Assembly (NCBI RefSeq): GCF_018617395.1
Contig: NZ_JACSKC010000004.1
Coordinates: forward strand, 1-64,000
From: Exiguobacterium sp. s48
GTDB lineage: Bacteria; Bacillota; Bacilli; Exiguobacteriales; Exiguobacteriaceae
Direction of reading: 5' to 3'
Length of the DNA stretch: 64,000 nucleotides
Shown: positions 17,083-26,228 of the stretch, in pieces
Numbering within the stretch: the stretch's first letter is position 1
Layout: every line of letters begins with the position of its first letter
Position numbers and translations under genes: made by a program
The notes under the pieces: generated by a model
What the model saw: the letters and a program-made list of their open reading frames with translations, nothing else
Told to the model about the DNA's origin: nothing
Databases searched by the model: none

Positions 17083-17910
17083 CTACTCTTTACCCTCGCG
17101 CAAACGTCGCGTAACACTCGGATACGAGGGAAGCATTTCTTCAAGTGGCTCATAATTTAACTTCCCGTACGTCTTCCATATGACGATAATCGCTGCCGTC
17201 CATAAGATAATCGTCAAGTGAATAAACCCGATCGGATAACCACCTTCCGCTTCAAATCCGACCATCACGAGCATCACATTGAACATCGTGTGCATCAAAA
17301 AAGCAGACCACAAATTACGCGACGAGCCATTGTATACCCAAGTGATGAGGATCGTATAGGCCATCACGGCTAACCCGTACGCCCAAAACGGCAAGTTTCT
17401 CTGTCCTGTTCCAATCATAAAGAAGAGCGGAACGTGCCAAAGTGTCCAAACGATGCCTAATGTCAAACTGGCCCAGAGCGGGGCGAGTCTTGACTGCAAC
17501 GCATCGAGTAAGTAGCCGCGCCATCCATACTCTTCTTGCAACGTCCCACCGAGAAACAACATGTAGAGGAAATAAGGGACAACCCACCATGGTTCGCGAA
17601 CGATTAAGGCACCACTTCGATCTGTCCACCAGTAGGCAACAAGAAATAAGAACGGAATCAATACGAATGGAATCGCATATGTTTTCCAACTCATTTTAAA
17701 CTGAATGCTCTTTCGAAGCAGGTGTTTGACTCCCGCCCCACCTCGAAGTCGATACATCGTCAAAATACCGGAAATGCTAGGTCCAAACGCCCCCAAGATG
17801 ACGATGGCCATGATGGGTAAATCGGTCCACCAATAAAGACTCATCCAAACTACCCATGAATAGCCGAATGCAATCAATAAAAAGAAAAGAATGAATCTGT
17901 TTTTATACAT
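17083..17910 (-). CDS. CPBP family intramembrane metalloprotease-like protein
   Basis: The 275-residue protein has about eight membrane helices and the CPBP (Abi) motifs EEYGWRG with Glu126/Glu127, WHVPLFF with His159, and a third His207 in FLMHTMFN. These residues coordinate metal in Rce1-type proteases. In Gram-positives such proteins process prenylated or bacteriocin-related substrates or give bacteriocin self-immunity. AAGGGGTG precedes the ATG at 17910; a GTG nine bases upstream would overlap this site. The partner substrate is unknown. Confidence 0.87.
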   Translation of the reverse strand: MYKNRFILFFLLIAFGYSWVVWMSLYWWTDLPIMAIVILGAFGPSISGILTMYRLRGGAGVKHLLRKSIQFKMSWKTYAIPFVLIPFLFLVAYWWTDRSGALIVREPWWVVPYFLYMLFLGGTLQEEYGWRGYLLDALQSRLAPLWASLTLGIVWTLWHVPLFFMIGTGQRNLPFWAYGLAVMAYTILITWVYNGSSRNLWSAFLMHTMFNVMLVMVGFEAEGGYPIGFIHLTIILWTAAIIVIWKTYGKLNYEPLEEMLPSYPSVTRRLREGKE

Positions 17911-18048
17911 TGTCAGCACCCCTTCAGCAATCTAGTACCCGTTATTTGATGCGAAGAATAACATTTGAATTTTTTATATGTAATTTTAAGTGTTCCGCAT
18001 ATAATGAAGTGATGAATGGATTAAATAACCTTATGAGGTATCGACACT

Positions 18049-20397
18049 ATGGAACAGATTAGCACGCATGCAACGAGTCACAATGTATTTTTGATGATGC
18101 TCGCCTTTCTCATTGCCAGCGTTTCTGCCTTGATGGCGCTTGAATTAGCGAAACGGGTCAAAGGAGGTTTGACATCGTCTCATCGTATTTGGATTTTGTT
18201 TGGAGGTACCACGTTAGGTCTTGGGATTTGGTCCATGCATTTTGTAGCCATGCTCGGTCACGCTTCCTTACATGAAAGCACCTATTCCATCTGGCTCATT
18301 ATCGGATCGATGATTCCGGCAATCGCTGGATGCATTCTGTCGTTTGGTTTGATTTCTCGCAAGACGAAATGGATGTCCTTACTGCAATCTTCCGGTTTGA
18401 TGGGGTTTGGAATCGTCAGCATGCATTATATTGGCATGAAATCCATCCAAGGTGTTCAATTGGACTTTGATCCCTCATGGGTATTGGTATCCATCGGCAT
18501 CGCATGGGGCGCTTCCTTCCTCGCCTTATGGGTTGGTTTCTTTTCGTCCTACGCTACGGCACGGACATCCTTGCCCGTGAAACTGATGTTCTCTCTTTTG
18601 ATGGGAACAGCCATCTTCAGTATGCATCTTACCGGAATGCAAGCAACAACCATTATTCCGGATGCTTCACCCGTGAGCCGAGTCCCGATTGACCCGACCT
18701 TACTCGCATGGCTCGTCACAAGCATCGTGTTTCTTTTGTTCGGGATGTACTTGATCGCCTATACGCTAGACCGCCAAATTCAAAAACGAGATCTCTTCCA
18801 AACGACGATTTTAGAGTCGACAACGGATGCAGTGGTGACGACGACAAGTGACGGTGAAATCCAATATCAAAATCAAGCGTTCGCTCACTTATTCGAGGGA
18901 TATGCGACAGAACCTTTTTTTCAAGATTATCACCCTTTATTATCGGTTCAACAGCCGTTCCACCAGCCAATACAGATTGAAACGCATCAACGCACGTTAG
19001 AAGTGACGTCTTATCCACTTCAAAATGACTCGAACAACCAAATCCTCTGGTTCATCCGGGATGTGACCAAAACGGTCGCTTCCCAGCGTCTGATTGAACA
19101 TATGGCCTTTCACGATGCGTTGACCGATTTACCGAATCGTCATAAACTCGATTCCCTCTTACAGGAGAGCATCTCACAGGAGCGCTCGGTCGCCTGTTTA
19201 TACATCGATGTGAACCGTTGGCGTTTCCTAAGCGATATCCTTGGGCACCACGGAGCGGATGAGTTAATTATTCAAGTCGCCGAACGTCTCAAATACACGA
19301 TTCATACGGACGACGTGTTGACACGAATCGGCCCATCCGAGTTTATCATCTTACTGTTCGCGCAACGTAGTTCACTGGCTCACCAAAAAGCAGAGAAATG
19401 TATCAAGGAGATTTCATCTACGTTCGATGTAGATGGAACGACACTCGAATTGACGATGAGTGCGGGAATCAGTCATTACCCGAAAGATACACATTCCCCG
19501 AATGAATTGATTCAATTCGCTCGTTTGGCTGCCCATGAGTCCAAACGTGACGGGAAGAACAAAATTAAGACGTTTGAAGAGTCGTCTCGTCCTCAAATTT
19601 TACGTCATATCGAGATAGAAAAAGCGCTCGTTACCGCATTGAGTAAAGATGAACTCACACTCGTCTATCAACCGAAAATCGATTTGAAGCGGAATCGATT
19701 AGAAGGCGTGGAAGCGTTACTGCGATGGCAACATCCGAAAATCGGAAAGATTGCCCCGTCTGACTTTATTCCGATTGCAGAAAACACTGGATTGATTCAT
19801 TTAATCGGCAATTGGGTCATTCGGGAAGGCTGTCGTACTTGGGTACGTTGGCAACGTAGCGGAATTCGTCCTTTTACGCTATCCCTAAACGTCTCCCCGC
19901 TCCAATTCGCGCGAGAAGACTTTGTCGATAAGCTCCAGTCCATTCTATTAGAGACAGGGATGAACCCGATGTTTCTCGAGTTGGAAGTGACGGAGTCATC
20001 GAAGCTATCATATGAGGCCTCGACTCGTAACAAACTGACACAGTTGCATCAACTCGGGATTCTCATCGCTCTCGATGATTTCGGGACAGGTTATTCTTCG
20101 TTCAGTCAACTTCGGGAACTTCCTGTGCAAGTATTAAAAATCGATCGTTCGTTTATCGTGAACTTATTCACCGACCGCAATCAAGAGGCCATCGTCCGCT
20201 CGATGATTCAACTCGGTCACAACCTTGGCATGAAAGTTCTCATGGAAGGCGTGGAAACGTCCGCTCAACTCGAATGGTTACTCAATGAATCCTGTGATTA
20301 CGTACAAGGTTTCTATTTCAGTCACCCCTTGCATGAGACAGACGTGCCGTTTCATGTAAAAGAGACGACTACCTATCTCGAGTTCGGGAAGCACTAA
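18049..20397 (+). CDS. MHYT-GGDEF-EAL membrane protein, probable c-di-GMP phosphodiesterase
   Basis: The 782-residue protein starts with a seven-helix MHYT sensor domain (about 1-240). It has three M-H motifs (MHFVAM near 63, MHYIGM near 127, MHLTGM near 188), which are thought to bind metal and sense O2, CO or NO. A PAS-like stretch and a GGDEF domain follow, and the GGDEF signature is degenerate (GPSEF), so cyclase activity is unlikely. The C-terminal EAL domain keeps EALLRW, the E-V-T-E-S segment, DDFGTGYSS and EGVET, so c-di-GMP hydrolysis is expected. The degenerate GGDEF may bind GTP as a regulator. The gene is monocistronic with its own terminator. Confidence 0.93.
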   Translation: MEQISTHATSHNVFLMMLAFLIASVSALMALELAKRVKGGLTSSHRIWILFGGTTLGLGIWSMHFVAMLGHASLHESTYSIWLIIGSMIPAIAGCILSFGLISRKTKWMSLLQSSGLMGFGIVSMHYIGMKSIQGVQLDFDPSWVLVSIGIAWGASFLALWVGFFSSYATARTSLPVKLMFSLLMGTAIFSMHLTGMQATTIIPDASPVSRVPIDPTLLAWLVTSIVFLLFGMYLIAYTLDRQIQKRDLFQTTILESTTDAVVTTTSDGEIQYQNQAFAHLFEGYATEPFFQDYHPLLSVQQPFHQPIQIETHQRTLEVTSYPLQNDSNNQILWFIRDVTKTVASQRLIEHMAFHDALTDLPNRHKLDSLLQESISQERSVACLYIDVNRWRFLSDILGHHGADELIIQVAERLKYTIHTDDVLTRIGPSEFIILLFAQRSSLAHQKAEKCIKEISSTFDVDGTTLELTMSAGISHYPKDTHSPNELIQFARLAAHESKRDGKNKIKTFEESSRPQILRHIEIEKALVTALSKDELTLVYQPKIDLKRNRLEGVEALLRWQHPKIGKIAPSDFIPIAENTGLIHLIGNWVIREGCRTWVRWQRSGIRPFTLSLNVSPLQFAREDFVDKLQSILLETGMNPMFLELEVTESSKLSYEASTRNKLTQLHQLGILIALDDFGTGYSSFSQLRELPVQVLKIDRSFIVNLFTDRNQEAIVRSMIQLGHNLGMKVLMEGVETSAQLEWLLNESCDYVQGFYFSHPLHETDVPFHVKETTTYLEFGKH

Positions 20398-20435
20398 AAA
20401 AACCGCTTCTGTCAAATTGACAGAAGCGGTTTTTG
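20396..20435. terminator. bidirectional terminator
   Basis: A perfect stem AAAAACCGCTTCTGTC / GACAGAAGCGGTTTTT with a five-base loop lies between two convergent genes. Confidence 0.93.
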
Positions 20436-20436
20436 G

Positions 20437-21585
20437 TTATGACACACGTTCTTTCTCTTCTTCACGAATCAAATGATATTGATCGAGAATCAATTGCGTC
20501 AATGTATCGCTCTCATGGAGCTGCAAATATTTTTCAATCGTTGAGGAAATCCCGTGCTCCTCGATCGACAAGTTGAGTTCTGACGATTCCGAATCCTCCG
20601 GGTTGTAGTAATGAAGGGCTGCTGCAATCCCGTAAGCGAGTTCGTTCGGCTCGATGCCGTTATCCATCAATTCACGTGCCGGCTTGACGAGACGGTCGCT
20701 CGGTCCGAGTTTACGAATCGGTGAACGTGCCACACGCGACACTTCATCCTTCAATTTCGGGTTTTCAAATCGCTTGATGATCTTTTGAATGTATCGGCTA
20801 TGCTCTTTCGCCTCGAATCCGTATTTCTCAAGCAATAACCAACCTGTCTCATATAAGGCGCCTTGGACGACTTGACGCACACGGCGATCTTGTAACGCCT
20901 CGTCAATCGTCGCCTTTCCGAACAACGAGCCGATATAAGAGGCGATGGCGTGTCCCGTATTGACCGTGAATAATTTTCGTTCGATATACGGTCCAATCTC
21001 TTCAACCCATGTCACACCTTGAATCGGTGGTTGTTCGTTCAGCCCTTGTGTCTCGATGACCCATTCATGGAACGTCTCGACTTCTACGTAAAGCGGGTCT
21101 TCATGTTGTTGTAGCGGGACGATACGGTCGACAGCCGCGTTCGGGAAGAAGACATTCGCCTCTCCGACACCGCCACATGACTCTACTTCTTGACGAAGAA
21201 TCGCACTACCGCCGATCATGTTCTCACATGCGATGACATAGACCGGTGCGTTCTCAACTTCACGCGCACGGAGACCTTCACTGATCAATGGCGCTACTTT
21301 TGAAAGAAGTGATGGTCCGACTGCCGTCGTCACGAGATCTGCTTCTGCGATCAAGTCCACGACCCGAGCTGGTTCTTTCAAACTGTTGACACCGCGAACT
21401 CGGTCGACGACGACACGATCGACACCGTCTTCCGCGAACCCGACTTCATAATGACGTTTTGCCTCAAGTGCCTCGATGACCGTATCATTGATGTCGACAA
21501 ACGTCACCTCGTAACCGCTTTGGTTGAGCAACAATCCGATAAAGCCTCGTCCGATATTTCCGGCTCCAAAATGAACAGCTTTCAT
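20437..21585 (-). CDS. mtlD: mannitol-1-phosphate 5-dehydrogenase
   Basis: MtlD oxidises mannitol-1-phosphate to fructose-6-phosphate with NAD+. The 382-residue protein has the N-terminal dinucleotide fingerprint (HFGAGNIGRGFIG) and the KLFTVNTGHAIASY active-site region of the polyol dehydrogenase family. Its start codon directly abuts the stop of mtlF (TAAATG), so the two are translationally linked. It is the last gene of the mtlAFD operon. Confidence 0.97.
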   Translation of the reverse strand: MKAVHFGAGNIGRGFIGLLLNQSGYEVTFVDINDTVIEALEAKRHYEVGFAEDGVDRVVVDRVRGVNSLKEPARVVDLIAEADLVTTAVGPSLLSKVAPLISEGLRAREVENAPVYVIACENMIGGSAILRQEVESCGGVGEANVFFPNAAVDRIVPLQQHEDPLYVEVETFHEWVIETQGLNEQPPIQGVTWVEEIGPYIERKLFTVNTGHAIASYIGSLFGKATIDEALQDRRVRQVVQGALYETGWLLLEKYGFEAKEHSRYIQKIIKRFENPKLKDEVSRVARSPIRKLGPSDRLVKPARELMDNGIEPNELAYGIAAALHYYNPEDSESSELNLSIEEHGISSTIEKYLQLHESDTLTQLILDQYHLIREEEKERVS

Positions 21586-22017
21586 TTATGCCACCTCTTC
21601 CATGAAGAGCGCCAAGATTTCTTCTTTCGTCTTCGCCTGAACAAGACGCTCTACATTGCTTTCGTCCGAGCAGAGAATCGCGATTTGCGAAAGGAGCTCT
21701 AAATGTTCATCATTCACGCCTGCAATTCCGATGACAAGTTTGGCCGTCTGACCCCCAAAGTCGACACCGTCTGGTACTTGCAGGAACGAGATTCCCGTCT
21801 TTTGAACCGCTGATTTCGCTGCTTCTGTACCGTGTGGAATGGCGACGTGATTTCCGATATAGACGTTCGCGAGTGCTTGACGTTCATGCATCGCTTCAAC
21901 ATACTCCGGCGTCACACAGCCGGCGTCTTGTAGGACGGCCCCGGCTGCTGTGATCGCTTCCTCTGTCGTTGCAAATGATTGGTTAAGTCGAATCATCTCT
22001 GTTTGAATGAATGGCAT
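21586..22017 (-). CDS. mtlF: PTS mannitol EIIA component
   Basis: The 143-residue cytosolic EIIA accepts phosphate from HPr on the histidine of VAIPHGTEAAK (about residue 65) and passes it to the EIIB domain of MtlA. Length and motifs fit the mannitol/fructose EIIA family. AGGAGG precedes the ATG. It lies between mtlA and mtlD. Confidence 0.96.
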   Translation of the reverse strand: MPFIQTEMIRLNQSFATTEEAITAAGAVLQDAGCVTPEYVEAMHERQALANVYIGNHVAIPHGTEAAKSAVQKTGISFLQVPDGVDFGGQTAKLVIGIAGVNDEHLELLSQIAILCSDESNVERLVQAKTKEEILALFMEEVA

Positions 22018-22064
22018 TTTAATTTCCTCCTAATGGCTAAACCATGTCTCTATCTGTTCTGCGT

Positions 22065-23486
22065 TCAAGAAATTTTGCTGCGTTCCGCTTTAATTTCTTC
22101 TACCAATTGGTCGTAGTAGTCGGCGTTCAAGAAGTTTGTGACCGAACGATGAATCGCATTCGGCGCTTGTGCTTCCGCACGCTCTGTTAAGTCTTCGTGT
22201 GTGATGACAAACTGAGCATCTTTCGGCAAGTTGCTGATGGACGTGTTCGTTACCTTGATCGGTAAGTTCGCTTTGTTGACCTTGTTTCGGAGAACCGATG
22301 CCCCCATAGCACTTGATCCCATCCCTGCATCACAAGCGAAGATGATGTGGTCCACTTTATCAAGACGATCTGTCACGAGAGCTGATGCGTAAGACTGCTT
22401 GCCTTTCATCGCACTGACGTTTTGTGTCGCTTCTTCGAGTGATACGTCCTCTGCTGCGCTCGATTTCAAGATGACGCTCGCCACAGCGAATGTGACCGTT
22501 GCTGACAACAGAATCCCTGCCACGAGACCGAGGTACGAACCGCGTGACGCCATCGCGAGAATGGCGAAGATACTACCTGGTGAAGCCGGTGCGACGAGAC
22601 CGACATCAAAGAGTACGAACGTGAAGATCCCTGTTGCGCCCCCTGCGATCATCGCAAGAATTAAGACTGGCTTCATCAACACGTATGGGAAGTAAATCTC
22701 GTGAATCCCACCGAGGAAGTGAATGATAGCTGCACCTGGTGCCGTACGTTTCGCTGCACCTTTGGCGAAGAACATATATGCAAGAAGTAATCCAAGACCT
22801 GGTCCTGGGTTGGCTTCAAGTAAGAAGAGAACTGACTTTCCAGCGTCTGCGACTTGATCGACACCAAGCGGGCTTAAGATCCCGTGGTTGATGGCGTTGT
22901 TTAAGAAGAGAACTTTTGCTGGTTCGATGAAAAGACTTGCTACAGGAAGCAATTTCGCGCCGACGATCCAGTCAACACCTGCCGCCATCACTTTATCGAG
23001 GGCACTCATGATTGGACCGAAGATTTCGAATCCTCCAAGCATGAGAAGTCCACCGATGATTCCAACTGAGAAGTTGTTGACGAGCATTTCAAATCCTGCT
23101 TTAACTTTGCCTTCAAGAGCACGGTCGACTTGGCGGATAACATAACCACCGAGTGGACCCATGATCATCGCACCGAGGAACATCGGAATGTCTGTTCCGA
23201 CGATAACCCCCATCGTGGCGAGTGCCCCGACGACACCGCCTCGAACGTCGTGAAGTAATTTACCACCTGTGAAACCGATGAGTAATGGCAAGAGATATGT
23301 GATTGTTGGACCAACGAGTTCTGCTAAGTTTTCGTTCGGCCACCATCCTGTCGGAATGAAGAGTGCTGTGATAATCCCCCAGGCAATGAAGGCACCGATG
23401 TTCGGCATGACCATTCCACTGAGGAAACTACCGAATCGTTGAACTTTGACTCGGACCCCGCCCGAGCTCGCTTGCGTATTCGCCAT
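22065..23486 (-). CDS. mtlA: PTS mannitol transporter EIICB
   Basis: The 473-residue permease imports and phosphorylates mannitol. The N-terminal EIIC part (about 1-340) is hydrophobic. The C-terminal EIIB part carries the phospho-Cys in ACDAGMGSSAMGA. The EIIA domain is a separate protein (mtlF), as is usual in Firmicutes. It is the first gene of the operon, behind a promoter with a cre-like site and a predicted MtlR operator. Confidence 0.96.
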   Translation of the reverse strand: MANTQASSGGVRVKVQRFGSFLSGMVMPNIGAFIAWGIITALFIPTGWWPNENLAELVGPTITYLLPLLIGFTGGKLLHDVRGGVVGALATMGVIVGTDIPMFLGAMIMGPLGGYVIRQVDRALEGKVKAGFEMLVNNFSVGIIGGLLMLGGFEIFGPIMSALDKVMAAGVDWIVGAKLLPVASLFIEPAKVLFLNNAINHGILSPLGVDQVADAGKSVLFLLEANPGPGLGLLLAYMFFAKGAAKRTAPGAAIIHFLGGIHEIYFPYVLMKPVLILAMIAGGATGIFTFVLFDVGLVAPASPGSIFAILAMASRGSYLGLVAGILLSATVTFAVASVILKSSAAEDVSLEEATQNVSAMKGKQSYASALVTDRLDKVDHIIFACDAGMGSSAMGASVLRNKVNKANLPIKVTNTSISNLPKDAQFVITHEDLTERAEAQAPNAIHRSVTNFLNADYYDQLVEEIKAERSKIS

Positions 23487-23562
23487 GTATAAAACCTCCA
23501 GTCGTTTAAATGTGAAAGGTTGAATGTGTAGTGTAGCTAACCGGTTTGTGCTCTACACCCAT

Positions 23563-23592
23563 ATTGTATGCCCGGAGTAAGCGCTTTCTCAA
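23563..23592 (-). promoter_or_regulatory. mtlA promoter with overlapping cre-like site
   Basis: On the minus strand there is TTGAGA (23587-23592), an 18-base spacer and TACAAT (23563-23568). A cre-like sequence (AGAAAGCGCTTACT on the minus strand, 23576-23589) lies within it, so CcpA repression of mannitol use is predicted. Confidence 0.7.
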
Positions 23593-23609
23593 TTCAATCC
23601 AGTTCACAC

Positions 23610-23631
23610 TTTGGCAACATTTTGTGCCAAA
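23610..23631 (-). promoter_or_regulatory. predicted MtlR operator
   Basis: The inverted repeat TTTGGCA-N8-TGCCAAA is centred about 31 bases upstream of the -35 element. The position fits activator binding by MtlR, encoded immediately upstream. The assignment comes from position and symmetry. Confidence 0.65.
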
Positions 23632-23633
23632 TA

Positions 23634-23661
23634 AAAAAATGACCATGGTTCGGTCATTTTT
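23634..23661 (-). terminator. mtlR terminator
   Basis: Stem AAAAATGACC / GGTCATTTTT at the end of mtlR, followed by T on the minus strand. It separates the regulator transcript from mtlAFD. Confidence 0.85.
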
Positions 23662-25684
23662 CGTACAACGTCTCGTGAATCATTTTCTTCATGCATTCGT
23701 GAAGCAGTAGACGAAGGTCTTCTTTTGTTCCCGTGCTGTATAGACGCATATGCTCCTCACTCTCAATGAGTGATCCACTGATCGCACTCAAGAACTGAAG
23801 CTCGACATCCCGTGCCTCTTCCGGTGCCAGAAGCACAAGAAGACGTGTTACGGGTTCGGTCGACTGATCCATCATAAGGAGCGGAATCGATGTCGTTAAA
23901 TCAAACGCGAACACACTCGCCTTCTCAATCGAGGCATGTCGTCCGTGGAACAATGCCAGTTTCGTACCCGGCACCCCAAGACCCGCGACTTCGTGACGAC
24001 GAAGCAGTTGGGCAGAGAGCTGAATCCCGCTTTGTACGAGATCACGTTCTTCTAAATGTGTACCGATATCAAGCAAGATATCTTCTAAACGGTCCGTATT
24101 GTTAAGTGTGACCAAATCAAACTGTTCATCCATACGTTCAAACGTCTCCACGAGTTCCCCAAGTTCGGCAAAATCAAGCATCGTTGAACGAGGCTTCGTT
24201 GCGAGCGTTTGGAATGATTGCGGTAATGACAACAAGAGATGGCGGACGCGTTGCACTTCTTCACTCGTCAAGAGCGGATTGACGATTAACGTCGGCACCG
24301 AGAGGGGTGGTAATGGTACGGTCGACAAGATGACATCATATTCTTCTAGTCGATGTTGTTCGAGTCCAAAAAGGGATGAGTTGATGACATCTTGCATCTC
24401 TGGGAATTCTTGACGTACGCGGTTGACAAGCATCTTCGACGAACCGAGTCCGGCCGAACAAACGACGAGCGCCCGATACTCACGGCGCCGTACCGGTTTG
24501 ACGAGTGCTGCCGCGAAGTGCATCGCCCAAAAGACTGTCTCTTCCTCAGAGAACGTACTCGTCCCAAAGACGATGTCGGCGGCCTGTTGAATGGCCGAAC
24601 GAAGTCCCGGGTAGTCGCGGTCGATATGCGGCTTGACCGTACTTGTTTCCGGAAGCGCCTGCGTATTCATACTCGAGAGAATGTGTGCGAGCAGTCCTCG
24701 TTCGAGAGCCGCGTCATCCGTAAACGTAAACCCATAGATGAGGGAGACGTGATGAATCAATTTATGCACGCGAATCTGCATGATCCAGCGTTCTTCCTCG
24801 TCTTCTTTCATCTGATCTTTAATCGAGCGCAGACGGTTCGCTTCCTCAGCGAACCAGACTCGTTCCGCCATCGAGTAAGTGATACCGAGTGCCTTTTCCA
24901 TATCTGTGGCGACTTTCAAATAGTCCTCGGACCGTCCTTTTGTATACATTTCTAAAAAGAATCCGGCCGCTAACCGTTCTTGTTGCACCCCGTAAGCGAA
25001 CGTGACCCGCATGATGGTGCGGTCATCCATCCGCTCAAACGAGTGCGATTTTAAATAATCATAGCCGTCTCGAAGCCCTTCTAGCATTTCTTCACATGGT
25101 ACAGTCTTCAAAAAGGCTGGAATATAGTCATCTTCCCCACGGACGAAGCGATAGAATGCGAGCGTGTCCCAATGGGCAAGCAGCGCGTTGATGAGTAACT
25201 TACGCTTCTCGGACTCATAGCCGAGCACTCTAGCTCCGACTCCTTTTTTTCGCTCAACTTCTAAGTGATACTCTTCAAACCATCGATCTAACTTCTCCAA
25301 GTCTTGTGTCAACGTGCTCGGCGAGACGTGCATCTGTTTGGCGACCGCCTGTAATTTGAGCGTATCGTTCTCAAATAAGAGACGCCACGCGAGCTCAAAT
25401 AAGCGGTCCTCACTCGTCGGGATCGCTTCTGCGGATAAAATGAGGTCTTCTCGTAATTGCTGCTTCGCAGACGGTTTGCCAACCAGGCTCAGTCCATGCC
25501 CACGTTGCCAAGCGAGCTCGAGCTCGAACTCTTTTAAGATGCCTTCAAGTAATTGTCGTTCCCGTTGAATCGTTCGCTCAGACAAATTCACCGCCTGCGC
25601 GATTTCGGCGAGCGGTGTCGATGTCTCGGTTGCCAATAAGTGTAGTAAAATCGAACGCTCTCGTGCGCTCCACTCATGTCTCAT
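23654..25684 (-). CDS. mtlR: mannitol operon activator MtlR (PRD regulator)
   Basis: The 676-residue DeoR/BglG-type activator has two N-terminal HTH regions (about 10-60 and 90-145) and two PTS regulation domains in the middle. A GatB-like EIIB domain has Cys in VVCSAGLGSSKM, and an EIIA-like C-terminal domain has HGRHASI. In Bacilli, phosphorylation of PRD2 by HPr activates MtlR, and its EIIB/EIIA-like domains sense the mannitol PTS. The start at 25684 (MRHEWSARERS) or 25690 lies just before the HTH; a longer reading would overlap most of the upstream EIIB-like gene. It overlaps that gene's 3' end by about 11 bases. Confidence 0.93.
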   Translation of the reverse strand: MRHEWSARERSILLHLLATETSTPLAEIAQAVNLSERTIQRERQLLEGILKEFELELAWQRGHGLSLVGKPSAKQQLREDLILSAEAIPTSEDRLFELAWRLLFENDTLKLQAVAKQMHVSPSTLTQDLEKLDRWFEEYHLEVERKKGVGARVLGYESEKRKLLINALLAHWDTLAFYRFVRGEDDYIPAFLKTVPCEEMLEGLRDGYDYLKSHSFERMDDRTIMRVTFAYGVQQERLAAGFFLEMYTKGRSEDYLKVATDMEKALGITYSMAERVWFAEEANRLRSIKDQMKEDEEERWIMQIRVHKLIHHVSLIYGFTFTDDAALERGLLAHILSSMNTQALPETSTVKPHIDRDYPGLRSAIQQAADIVFGTSTFSEEETVFWAMHFAAALVKPVRRREYRALVVCSAGLGSSKMLVNRVRQEFPEMQDVINSSLFGLEQHRLEEYDVILSTVPLPPLSVPTLIVNPLLTSEEVQRVRHLLLSLPQSFQTLATKPRSTMLDFAELGELVETFERMDEQFDLVTLNNTDRLEDILLDIGTHLEERDLVQSGIQLSAQLLRRHEVAGLGVPGTKLALFHGRHASIEKASVFAFDLTTSIPLLMMDQSTEPVTRLLVLLAPEEARDVELQFLSAISGSLIESEEHMRLYSTGTKEDLRLLLHECMKKMIHETLYEK

Positions 25685-25943
25685 GCTCATCCATCCATTC
25701 TTCGACAAGTAGTCGGTATTCCTCGAGCGACAGGAGTTGTCGGACTGACCGGACACGTGCGGTTGGATGGGTGACCGAGGTCGCCCCTTCCTGATAGAGA
25801 ATCAAATCCACCTCGTTTGGGATGTTTTGAATCGTTCCGTGCGTAATCGTACATGACAAGCGCCCCTCGCTTGCCTGTGCGAACAACTTCGCTGCCATTG
25901 CACTTGTCACAAACCCGCTATGGCAAGCAATGTATACGTTCAT
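25674..25943 (-). CDS. stand-alone mannitol-type PTS EIIB-like protein
   Basis: The 89-residue protein is little more than an EIIB fold. The N-terminal strand leads into a P-loop CHSGFVTSAMAA with Cys7, the same shape as the phospho-Cys loop of MtlA. It is soluble and has no EIIC partner of its own. Its 3' end overlaps mtlR, so both are probably made from one transcript. It may relay the PTS phosphorylation state to MtlR or back up the MtlA EIIB domain; neither is shown. AAGGG precedes the ATG. Confidence 0.7.
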   Translation of the reverse strand: MNVYIACHSGFVTSAMAAKLFAQASEGRLSCTITHGTIQNIPNEVDLILYQEGATSVTHPTARVRSVRQLLSLEEYRLLVEEWMDEHET

Positions 25944-26228
25944 GTCAGCCCTTCTTTCGTCGCTTATCTTTATCTAATCATAAGTTGGAACCGCTTACTT
26001 CTCCTACTATTTTGCTTGTTGGCAAAGATATCGGCAAGGAGTAAAAAGGTTATGTCTACGTCACTAGACTCACTCCTTTATAAGGAGCTAAAGTCTTCGT
26101 GAAAGTATTCATCTATGGTTTAATCGACAGTTCATTAAAGATATACTTTTAGATTAAAACATCTATTCTTGTAATGAATTGTATTATAATTTATTACATC
26201 TTGTATTTACAGAGAGGGATGGACAGAA

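Noticed and set aside
24392-24955. A 187-codon plus-strand frame inside mtlR
   Set aside because: It lies opposite a clearly conserved regulator, has no plausible ribosome site or family, and is arginine/cysteine-rich as expected for an antisense shadow.
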